A DNA stretch of 42,772 nt from an uncultured Saprospirales bacterium. Its GTDB lineage: Bacteria > Bacteroidota > Bacteroidia > Chitinophagales > Saprospiraceae. The translations under genes and the position numbers were made by a program. The DNA lies in assembly GCA_937864265.1 (NCBI GenBank), contig CALMIR010000111.1, positions 1 through 42,772 on the forward strand, read 5' to 3'. The notes beneath the pieces were generated by a model. That model saw only the letters and a program-made list of their open reading frames with translations, was not told the origin of the DNA and did not search any database. Of the stretch, positions 35,948 to 42,772 are shown piece by piece. Numbering within the stretch: position 1 is the stretch's first letter; every line of letters begins with the position of its first letter.

Positions 35948-38185
35948 TTATTGATGAATCACCTTACAGGTATTCAACATTTTGCCATCTGCAACTGCTT
36001 GTACGTAATAGACTCCTGGCGGCAAGTCCCCCAAATTCGCCCACTCCATTTGTTCTTTTCCTGCTACTACATCTTGTACCAGCATTTGCCCCTGACTATT
36101 AAACAGGCGCAAATCCAGCGTATGAAAATTGGAATAAAAGACTAGGCTCAAGCGATCAGTAAAAGGATTGGGGTAAGCTTTATATGCTTGCAAAATAAGG
36201 CTGTCCGTTATGGGGGCAATAGCACTAATTGGGCAGTCTAACGTCGTATGTAAAAATATCCGATCGGGAACCCCGAAAAAAGCATACCGACCACCTAGTG
36301 CAAAATTGGTGCCGTCTTCATTTAGCGATACCAAACTGCGGGCAACCTGCGCAAAAAAATAGCTTTGATTAGGAACTTCCGCTAAAAGTGTATCGAATAA
36401 AAACACGTTGTCTAGTCGAAACCGATGTATTTGAATGCTCGGGGCTGGTGGGGCAACGGCAATGGCCGCTAATAATTCACCGTTCTCCAATAAACTAATA
36501 GCACTGGCCTCCAACGCCCCCAAGCTGCCTTCCAACCCAACCTGGCTTCCATCCGCATCGGAAAGGATGGTGATGTAATCAGCTCCATCTTTGCTTCCGG
36601 CCAATAAATAAAGCCCATTCGGCAGCTGCACACTCTGCCTGACCTGCATTTGTAAGTCGCTGGTAAACCAAAGTGCGTTCCCGGAATCGTCCGTTTGTGT
36701 GATGCCTATGCCTATGAAGGCGTGATTGACAAGCACCGCATACCCTGCTTCATTATGGTAAATAGCCAAAGGAAGATCAAAACCAGTATTATTGATCAGA
36801 TGTTGTGACAATACTTCCAAATCAGTACTGAGTTTTGTCATTAGTAGATCTGTGAAATTCAATGCCTGGGTTGTTGTCGCTTCTGTTACCAGTACAATGG
36901 TGTCGCCTCTCAGTAAAATGCGGGGGTGTTCTTGTTTGCCGCTCAGTGTAGGATAAGATTCGACCTCACCTATGAATACGATACCCGGGTTGTCGAGGTA
37001 TTGCAAATTGGCATCCAGTTGCATGAGGAATACTTTGGATAAGGTGTCACTTACTGCGCAATAGCGGCAACTGCCCACGGCCAGCCAGTTTCCATTGGGC
37101 AGTTGTTGTACATCTTTCAGTTCCGATATGCCTCCTATAATAGGATCGTAAAATAAGGTATCCGATATGTCCAATTGCAAACTACTTCTAACAATACTTG
37201 CCCGACCATTCCACTGCCCTGCTGCCAATAAGTCGCCATTGGGCATTTTCCTGATTTGAGCAACGGATAAAGTATCTGCATCTTGTAAGCCGACAATGAT
37301 GGTTTGATCACACAGGTTTAAAGAATCATTCCCACCTGTAGTGGTGGTATCCGCAACATAAACAAAAGGGTATGACCAACCTTCGCAGCCAGTGCGATCC
37401 ACATATACCGTGTAAGTGCCCGTCCCAGGTGCTGTGATAGTTGCCGTATCCGAATCGGGAATCAAGTTGCCATCCCAATACCACTCGTAATGATCCAGGA
37501 TGGACTCATTGTTCAAAAACGAAACATGAACAGTCAATTGATCCTCCAGCGCTTCAATAGCAGGTTGTTCAATGGAAACACTGCTTGTATAAACATATTG
37601 CGAAGCGGCTTCTTCTGTGTAATAAGTCAAAATGAGATTAGGTTGACTGACCGTGCCTTCAGGAAGCCCCCCATCAATAAGTACAGTACCCAAAAAGTCC
37701 TCGTTTCCAAGTAAATCATAATCATATATTTCCATGAAATAGATTTGATCAAAAACCAGGCAGGGCAATGCAAGAACAGTAGGAACGTTGTCTTCATAAA
37801 CAGGGATACTGGTATAAATCAACTGGTTTTGTGAGTCATAAATTTTTACGTACAGATCTACCTGCCCTTCAAAAATTTCCCACCAGCCCCCTGGAATTTC
37901 TTCAATAAGCATTTCATAGAGCAAGCGTTGACCCGGCTGAGGTGTAACCGTTAATTGAATGTCATATACACCAGGCTGTTCGTACACATGAGGTGTTGGT
38001 ATAGCATCGTCCGACGTTTGCCCATTCCCAAAATCCCATTCATAACTGGCTGCATCGTTGATAATGTTAGAAAAATGGATTTCGCCAGGAACACAGTCAG
38101 CTTCTGGTGAGGCTTCAAACAATACCTGGGAATTCGCCTGCAACAATGGCATGGCGATACCCGTCAGAAAAAGTAAATTTTTCAT
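35948..38185 (-). CDS. PKD-domain surface protein with T9SS type A sorting domain
   Basis: A 745-residue secreted protein. It has a signal peptide (about 1-20), a PKD domain (about 22-90; FSNIINDAASYEWDFGNGQTS), a region resembling a C2-like or beta-sandwich module (about 95-190), a second PKD/Ig-like segment (about 200-275; HYEWYWDGNLIPDSDT) and a long stretch of beta-propeller-like repeats (about 290-640; recurring LPNGNWLAVG, LPNGLYLLAG, LENGELLAAI). The C-terminal sorting domain (about 665-745) starts AYPNPFTDRLSL and ends in MLNTCKVIHQ. It should be exported by T9SS to the cell surface. It lies 34 bp downstream of the LytTR regulator on the same strand. Confidence 0.88.
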   Translation of the reverse strand: MKNLLFLTGIAMPLLQANSQVLFEASPEADCVPGEIHFSNIINDAASYEWDFGNGQTSDDAIPTPHVYEQPGVYDIQLTVTPQPGQRLLYEMLIEEIPGGWWEIFEGQVDLYVKIYDSQNQLIYTSIPVYEDNVPTVLALPCLVFDQIYFMEIYDYDLLGNEDFLGTVLIDGGLPEGTVSQPNLILTYYTEEAASQYVYTSSVSIEQPAIEALEDQLTVHVSFLNNESILDHYEWYWDGNLIPDSDTATITAPGTGTYTVYVDRTGCEGWSYPFVYVADTTTTGGNDSLNLCDQTIIVGLQDADTLSVAQIRKMPNGDLLAAGQWNGRASIVRSSLQLDISDTLFYDPIIGGISELKDVQQLPNGNWLAVGSCRYCAVSDTLSKVFLMQLDANLQYLDNPGIVFIGEVESYPTLSGKQEHPRILLRGDTIVLVTEATTTQALNFTDLLMTKLSTDLEVLSQHLINNTGFDLPLAIYHNEAGYAVLVNHAFIGIGITQTDDSGNALWFTSDLQMQVRQSVQLPNGLYLLAGSKDGADYITILSDADGSQVGLEGSLGALEASAISLLENGELLAAIAVAPPAPSIQIHRFRLDNVFLFDTLLAEVPNQSYFFAQVARSLVSLNEDGTNFALGGRYAFFGVPDRIFLHTTLDCPISAIAPITDSLILQAYKAYPNPFTDRLSLVFYSNFHTLDLRLFNSQGQMLVQDVVAGKEQMEWANLGDLPPGVYYVQAVADGKMLNTCKVIHQ

Positions 38186-38219
38186 AGTTTGATGATTTTA
38201 TACTTGATAAGAAAAAAAC

Positions 38220-39206
38220 TTATTCGCCTTGTTGGAAAGGCTCTTCACCAAAGTTGCCCAGTATCTCGTCTTGATCAATGATTTTCAGATACGTTTCGCC
38301 GATGGGTATGCGTTGAGTCGTGTGTTGCAAGATGAGCTTGTTGTTGCGTCGTCCTCGTACTTTATCTTTCGCTACCAGGTAGCTTTTATGCACCCTTATG
38401 AAGCGTTCCGCCGGCAATAGGTCTTCATAATCTTTTAGCCGGCTACAGCCCCAGTACTCTTCCCCTGTAATGGTAAAAATAACAGGTGTGTTGCCATCCC
38501 CTTGCAGGTAGAGAATTTCATCCAAGGGGATGATATCAAAATGGTTTTTACTGCCAACCTTGATGTGGTTCCGGTTGATGCTCATTTGTGCCTTTTCAAG
38601 TTCTACGATAGTTTGTTGTAGTTGTTGCTTAAACTTTTCCTTAGAAGTAATGATGTATCCCATCCTGCGCGACAAATCATCGGCTTCCCGCAAATACATC
38701 ATTCCAGTAGAGATCAGCATCACACCAAAGATTACAGCTACATTTACCAGTAAATCCAGATGGACCTTCAAAAACCACGGGTACTGCTTCAGTAAAATAT
38801 GCAAGCCCCCAGCTACAAAAAGGGAAACCGCTAATGCACTGGACAAATACCCTGCATAACGTTTCACTTTTGAAAATTTACCATCCAGCCAGAAAGGTTT
38901 TTGCACATATAGGTTAAAATAAACTGGCAACATCATGATGCCCGTATAAGCAAGGCTATTACTTACGATCATCAGAAAAGCATCTTTCCATAAGACTTGT
39001 TCGGGAGTGCCATTTTTTCTGGCCGCTACATAGTTCAGAAAGCTGTCAAACTCCTGGCCTGCCTTGCCCACTTCGTATTGCTGCCACAGGAATAAGGTAA
39101 AAAAGCCAATAGAGAGCAACAGGAAAACGCCCCAGGCAATGGTATCTGTAACGATTCTTTTGCGACTCCATACCAAAATGCGCAGTTGCCTTGTAGTCAT
39201 TTTCAT
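38220..39206 (-). CDS. Membrane-anchored LytTR-type DNA-binding regulator
   Basis: A 328-residue protein with four hydrophobic segments in the N-terminal half (about residues 18-40, 78-104, 117-137 and 148-170), a helical linker (about 175-220, Gln/Glu-rich, probably coiled-coil), then a LytTR DNA-binding domain (about 222-315; DIIPLDEILYLQGDGNTPVIF, FIRVHKSYLVA, IPIGETYLKII). This 4TM-LytTR arrangement is a one-component membrane regulator with no phosphorylatable receiver domain. The start ATG at 39206 is preferred over an in-frame TTG at 39254; another ATG is at 39200. It precedes the T9SS protein gene by 34 bp and is likely co-transcribed with it. Confidence 0.88.
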   Translation of the reverse strand: MKMTTRQLRILVWSRKRIVTDTIAWGVFLLLSIGFFTLFLWQQYEVGKAGQEFDSFLNYVAARKNGTPEQVLWKDAFLMIVSNSLAYTGIMMLPVYFNLYVQKPFWLDGKFSKVKRYAGYLSSALAVSLFVAGGLHILLKQYPWFLKVHLDLLVNVAVIFGVMLISTGMMYLREADDLSRRMGYIITSKEKFKQQLQQTIVELEKAQMSINRNHIKVGSKNHFDIIPLDEILYLQGDGNTPVIFTITGEEYWGCSRLKDYEDLLPAERFIRVHKSYLVAKDKVRGRRNNKLILQHTTQRIPIGETYLKIIDQDEILGNFGEEPFQQGE

Positions 39207-39356
39207 AAGGAGTTTAGTTTTGAGATGTAGGCTTGAATTCAAATTCAAATGCAAGTTGTGCCAAAATGAGCTTTTTTCAAATTTTATTTGGCCTCTTTTT
39301 GTAAAGATGGTATATTTTATGGTAAACAGAACGGTTTATAGGGCGAACCCCCTAAC

Positions 39357-39384
39357 AAAAAAGCCCCGACCGAGGTCGAGGCTT
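39357..39384 (-). terminator. Intrinsic terminator after the 584-residue membrane protein gene
   Basis: On the minus strand a 10-bp stem (39375-39384 with 39361-39370, one G-U pair, loop of 4) is followed by a run of six T. It lies 35 bp after the stop codon at 39419. Confidence 0.88.
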
Positions 39385-39418
39385 CTAAGGTAGATTAGTT
39401 AAAAATAGTTAGGCATAC

Positions 39419-41173
39419 TTAAAACTGAAGGATTGTCCTAATATCCTGCTCTGTAAGGATAGTTTTATCGATTAGGTTGAGGTTGATCTCGTAGGTGTTT
39501 GACCCGGACTCAGCTACTTTTTGAAGCTCCTGGGCGTCGGCTATCGCAATTTTGCCTTCTGGAGTGACGAGCCATAAAAGCTGGTCAGCATCATGATTTA
39601 GGTTCATACCTTCCACATCACCGGCGTAATATTTTCGCAAAGTGTTTTCATCGCTGGAGGCCAAATAGACAAACTGGTCGTTGTAAGCATTTCCAAATTG
39701 GTCTCTAAATGTAATATGCTGGTCACTCATTTGGCTCAAAGGCTGGGGATAAGCACAAAGCCAAATTCCAAGACTGTTTGCTTGAAAACGGTTGACTATT
39801 TTTCTGCCGAAAACTTCGCTTTTGCCTGACTCGCTTGCCACCGTACGGCGATAATTGTCCAGAATTGCAGCTTCCTTTGCTTTGGCTTCTCGATCAATGG
39901 CATCATACTGAACACTCAAGCTCTGTCGGCGCTCTGCCAAGTCCGCTTCATAGCGATTGAGGGCTTCCTGGTAGCGTTGCAGCGCTTTTTGGTAATCCGC
40001 ACCCAGCAATACCGGATTGACGATCAACTTGACTTGGTTATTCGGATGAATCAACAACAATTCGTAATCGCGATTATTGAGGGGTTTGATGCTCATACTT
40101 TCCCAAGCTACACTGAAAGCCTTTGGATCAACAACCGGACTATTTTCCGCTACCTGCCAGATCACGCCTTGGTACATGCGTTGCAGTTGTTCCAATTCGC
40201 TTTCTGCCTGTTCGTTACCTGAGTCATCCACCTGTACACTGCCATTGGTAAAATCCAGTTCCAGGGTAGGTCGATCAGGATGTGCGCGCTCTGGTTTTAA
40301 AGGCTTAATCAATGCGGGCAAGGATGCTTCCAAAGCTTGTTTGCGTTTTTCTTGTTCTGCATTGACCGATTCTAATTGCTGAACAAGCTCCAGCTTCAAA
40401 TGGAATGCCGGGTCATTTGCATCTAACAGAATATCGTCCAAAACCTGCATTTGATTGTTGGTCTGATATTGCCAAGCCCTTTCCGTTTCCTGTAATTGAT
40501 AAACTTTGTAAGTTGGAATAGTTGGCTGAAGCGGATCAGTTACTTGAATTTCCGAAACCAACTCTATATCAATGCTTTTACCACTAGCAAGCTTTAAGCG
40601 TTCTCCATTTTGCTCAGCAATGACTTCGACCATGCCAGCCGATTCCAATAAATATTTTTGCCCGGCAGAGTCGTAGTACATGGAAATACCAGATAGGAAA
40701 ATAGACTGGAAGTCCAAAATTTCTCTGTAAAAAATCCGAACCTCACCTTGAATCAATTGCCCCCGATCGTTCATAAATGCTGCCGAGGGAACGATCAAAC
40801 GAGAACCACTTGGGAATTCATATATCCCGCCATCATTGGCGTTGAGAACCTGCTCTTGATAGGCAACCTGAATTTCCTGTAGCGGTGCCTTTACGTAGGG
40901 CTGGCTGGCAAAATATTCTGCGGCCGTAATTCCTGGCGTGGAATCTGTTTGCATGATTGCCGGCATAAACAACAGCAACAAGGCTATAGCAGCAGCGACG
41001 GCGCTACCTACATAAAGTAAACGTCTGAGCGCTACAGGGCGCAATTGACGTTGGTATTTTTTCTGTTCCTGGGCTTCAAATTTGGCCAGCAAGCCATCAA
41101 AGTCTTTGTAACGACTGATGGCATCCCGCTCAGGAAGCTGCGGATTGATGTTGAAATGGTAGTTATTACTCAT
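39419..41173 (-). CDS. Large single-pass membrane protein, putative partner of the adjacent sigma factor
   Basis: A 584-residue protein. The cytoplasmic N-terminus (1-50, charged) is followed by one TM segment (about 51-73). A beta-rich module comes next (about 110-215; GGIYEFPSGSRLIVPSAAFMNDRG, IFYREILDFQSIFLSGISMYYDSAGQ, ESAGMVEVIAE), a pattern seen in many Bacteroidota surface proteins and loosely like ZU5. A coiled-coil-prone Gln/Glu stretch at about 265-335 and another at about 395-440 are separated by a beta-rich part. It starts 79 bp after the ECF sigma gene and ends at a terminator. Position and topology suggest an anti-sigma or signal-input role; no known anti-sigma domain is visible. 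Confidence 0.6.
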   Translation of the reverse strand: MSNNYHFNINPQLPERDAISRYKDFDGLLAKFEAQEQKKYQRQLRPVALRRLLYVGSAVAAAIALLLLFMPAIMQTDSTPGITAAEYFASQPYVKAPLQEIQVAYQEQVLNANDGGIYEFPSGSRLIVPSAAFMNDRGQLIQGEVRIFYREILDFQSIFLSGISMYYDSAGQKYLLESAGMVEVIAEQNGERLKLASGKSIDIELVSEIQVTDPLQPTIPTYKVYQLQETERAWQYQTNNQMQVLDDILLDANDPAFHLKLELVQQLESVNAEQEKRKQALEASLPALIKPLKPERAHPDRPTLELDFTNGSVQVDDSGNEQAESELEQLQRMYQGVIWQVAENSPVVDPKAFSVAWESMSIKPLNNRDYELLLIHPNNQVKLIVNPVLLGADYQKALQRYQEALNRYEADLAERRQSLSVQYDAIDREAKAKEAAILDNYRRTVASESGKSEVFGRKIVNRFQANSLGIWLCAYPQPLSQMSDQHITFRDQFGNAYNDQFVYLASSDENTLRKYYAGDVEGMNLNHDADQLLWLVTPEGKIAIADAQELQKVAESGSNTYEINLNLIDKTILTEQDIRTILQF

Positions 41174-41252
41174 ATCAGCCAGGTTTGCAAGGCTGTCTTA
41201 AAATGGGGTGCTATCATTTCCAGTGCCATTTTAGGACAGTCCGATTGAACCA

Positions 41253-41813
41253 TTAAAGAAGGTGCTTTTTTAGTCTGTTTAAAACCCGAAAGGTTTTCAC
41301 CTTTGCATTATTCTCTGTAATGTTCATGATGTCTGCGATTTCCTTGTACGATTTCGACTCAAAAAATCGCATTTCGATTAACTGCATGTCCGTTTCATTA
41401 AGGGTATCCAATGCTTTAAGCATATCAGCCCTTTTGGCCTCATCAAATGGCTCGTCCACCTCATCCATTAAATGGTTGAGGCTGGCCTCTTCCAAACTTA
41501 CTGTCCTGTTTTTCTGGAGGTTGCGGTAGTACTGAGCAACCTCATTGGAAGCGATACGATACAACCAAGCAGAAAATGGTACTCCCTTGAAAGTATAGGT
41601 ATTCAAGCGATTCATGGCTTTCAGGAAAACATGGGCGCAGATGTCGCCGGTTATTTCTTCATCGCCTGAACGCCGATAAATGAACAGGAAAATTTCCTCG
41701 TAATACCGTTCATACAATGGTTGGAACAATGCTGGCTTGACTTGAGCGGCCTGAATTTCCAGCCACTCTTCCTGCATGTCTTTCGCAGAAACAGTTTTTC
41801 TGGGTGCGCTCAT
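41253..41813 (-). CDS. ECF-type RNA polymerase sigma factor
   Basis: A 186-residue sigma-70 family protein. Region 2 is at about residues 35-100 (LYERYYEEIFLFIYRRSGDEEITGDICAHVFLKAM) and region 4 at about 130-183 (LIEMRFFESKSYKEIADIMNITENNAKVKTFRVLNRL). The frame stays open upstream to an ATG at 41861 and a TTG at 41864, but a TACTTTTG -7 box covers those codons. The ATG at 41813 (MSAPRK) is therefore the likelier start, and the longer form cannot be excluded. The downstream 584-residue membrane protein is its probable partner, forming a two-gene unit ended by a terminator. Confidence 0.88.
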   Translation of the reverse strand: MSAPRKTVSAKDMQEEWLEIQAAQVKPALFQPLYERYYEEIFLFIYRRSGDEEITGDICAHVFLKAMNRLNTYTFKGVPFSAWLYRIASNEVAQYYRNLQKNRTVSLEEASLNHLMDEVDEPFDEAKRADMLKALDTLNETDMQLIEMRFFESKSYKEIADIMNITENNAKVKTFRVLNRLKKHLL

Positions 41814-41861
41814 TCGAACGTATTTTGCAATCGTGCTATTGGTCTGTAGGTTTGACAACAT

Positions 41862-41869
41862 CAAAAGTA
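41862..41869 (-). promoter_or_regulatory. -7 element before the second sigma factor gene
   Basis: Read on the minus strand, TACTTTTG fits TAnnTTTG. It overlaps the upstream candidate start codons, which supports the downstream start at 41813. Confidence 0.45.
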
Positions 41870-42015
41870 ACTTTTTTCCACAAAATACCGGGTCAAGCTC
41901 CGTACATATTCTTTTTTGTTCCTTTTCTATAATGGTATTTGATTGAAAAGTTACATCCCGGATTAAATTTTCTTATCGGAAATCTTAATCATTCGTCCTC
42001 ATAGGATTTCTCTAA

Positions 42016-42430
42016 AAAGCATAGCCCCACCAGCGCGCTACAGCGTAGCGCCATCTTAACCGCTGGAGCCAGGCTTATCGTGCAAAAGTATCGGCGTGAG
42101 CCCAAAGTCACACCGACACTTGCCAAGCTGCTCCAAGCTCGAACCGCGAAGCGATGGCAGTTTTATAATGCCCAATACACGCTTGGGTAGAACCCTGAAA
42201 GGGTGACATAAACCGACACTCGTCCTCAAACGACTTGAGCTTACTTTTGGAAATTGAATCGGATAGGAATTTATCGGGAGCATAGCCGGGAGCATCGAGC
42301 CTAAGCCTTTCCACTCCAGAGGAGTGTTCTATTTGTCGCCCCGATTCAGCCCAGCAAGCGCGCTACAGCGTAGCGCTATCTTAACCACTAGAAAAGTGTC
42401 CAAGACAAGGCTTATTCAACCACAAACCGC
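42016..42430 (-). repeat. Modular palindromic repeat, copy R2 (inverted relative to R1)
   Basis: Read on the minus strand from 42430, the modules follow the order of R1: a TTTGTGGTTGAAT box; a GGTTAAGATA lead into hairpin GCGCTAC/GCT/GTAGCGC (42376-42360); the TCGGGGCGACAAAT box (42345-42332); hairpin CACTCC/TCT/GGAGTG (42326-42312); hairpin ACCCT/TTC/AGGGT (42204-42192); hairpin ATCGC/TTC/GCGGT (42155-42143); then the GGAGCAG and GTGTCGG...CCGATAC segment to about 42088. A second copy of the GGTTAAGATGGCGCTAC module closes it (42060-42035). No convincing ORF is present. Together with the tandem repeat at 42493 this accounts for most of the gene-free right end. Confidence 0.8.
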
Positions 42431-42492
42431 ATAATTAACTCTAAAAAGGATTGAACTTAATTCCAGAAAACGGAGCTAATGAGGAGTATCGG

Positions 42493-42772
42493 TAGCCTCG
42501 CCGTGGGGCGGCTCGGTTCTCTTCGTCAAATGTCCACTGGACATTTGGTTCTGACTCGGAGCTGGTGGCGAGTGGCCAGAACTGCACTTTGACTTGGCTA
42601 TAGCTTCACCCCTGATTTTTGCAAATATGGTGTTGGTTGCTAGCCTCGCCGGGGGCGGCTCGGTTCTCTTCGTCAAATGTCCACTGGACATTTGGTTCTG
42701 ACACAAGCTCTGGGCTGGTGGTCAGAACTGCACTTTGACTTGGCTATAGCTTCACCCCTGATTTTTGCAAAT
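42493..42772. repeat. Long direct repeat, two copies, 147/148-bp period, running off the window
   Basis: Copy 1 (42493-42626) and copy 2 (42641-42772) are nearly identical over about 132 bp and separated by 14 bp. Differences are short indels in the GC-rich start and a variable stretch after the palindrome. Each copy has a perfect 9-bp palindrome (CAAATGTCC/ACT/GGACATTTG, 42527-42547 and 42674-42694). It is followed at once by a second inverted pair, GTTCTGAC (42548 and 42695) with G(T/C)CAGAAC (42575-42582 and 42721-42728), perfect in copy 2 and with one mismatch in copy 1. The array may continue beyond the window. Confidence 0.85.

Noticed and set aside
42476-42706. 76-codon minus-strand frame with a repeated peptide (QNQMSSGHLTKRTEPP)
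   Set aside because: The peptide repeat simply reflects the 147-bp DNA repeat. The conserved palindromes explain the sequence better than a protein would, and no start signal or family supports translation.
42493-42772. CRISPR-like array
   Set aside because: There are only two repeats of about 132 bp with a 14-bp spacer, far outside CRISPR repeat and spacer sizes, and no cas genes are nearby.

Overview
The window looks like chromosomal DNA from a Bacteroidota bacterium, probably in or near the Saprospirales/Saprospiraceae. The reasons are a surface protein with a C-terminal type IX secretion (T9SS) sorting domain, Bacteroidota-style -7 promoter elements (TAnnTTTG), a type B ribosomal protein L31, a GlmU-like TIGR03991-type protein, a single-chain pyruvate carboxylase, and several hypothetical envelope proteins of a Bacteroidota type. 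Genes are dense on both strands. I see no rRNA, tRNA, prophage, insertion sequence or CRISPR array.

Left end (1-2920): an ECF sigma factor overlaps a one-TM, probably anti-sigma partner, followed by an exported, probably outer-membrane protein. A 360-bp modular palindromic repeat (R1) comes next. Minus-strand block (2924-6286): SDR oxidoreductase, LptE-like lipoprotein, TIGR04283-type glycosyltransferase and a small Omp85-type barrel, largely an envelope cluster. From 6444 to 17017 there are mostly single housekeeping genes: an exported unknown, a NUDIX hydrolase, L31 with a strong terminator, a GlmU-like protein, a DUF547 protein, uridine kinase divergent from a NupC-type nucleoside transporter, an exported nuclease translationally coupled to an FAD oxidoreductase, an AAA ATPase with a PD-(D/E)XK-like tail, and a Uma2 protein.

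Central metabolic block (17346-33391): an acyl-CoA (probably propionyl-CoA) carboxylase operon (BCCP, biotin carboxylase, carboxyltransferase) followed by a malic enzyme-phosphotransacetylase fusion. A catalytically degenerate dihydroorotase homologue lies convergent to this and is coupled to a large GT-C-like membrane protein. A SNF2 helicase and pyruvate carboxylase follow. The carboxylases and malic enzyme together cover pyruvate/oxaloacetate/malate and propionyl-CoA/methylmalonyl-CoA interconversion.

Right part (33474-42772): RlpA-SPOR protein, Tat-exported glycosylasparaginase-type hydrolase, small lipoprotein, T9SS surface protein paired with a membrane-bound LytTR regulator, and a second ECF sigma factor with a large one-TM partner. 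Beyond it lies about 0.9 kb without genes. It holds an inverted second copy of the modular repeat (R2) and a 147/148-bp direct repeat with strong palindromes that runs off the window.

The most unusual signals are the modular repeat family, whose hairpin stems differ between copies by compensating changes, and the dihydroorotase homologue that has lost its metal-binding residues. I do not see a clear new defence or biosynthetic system.
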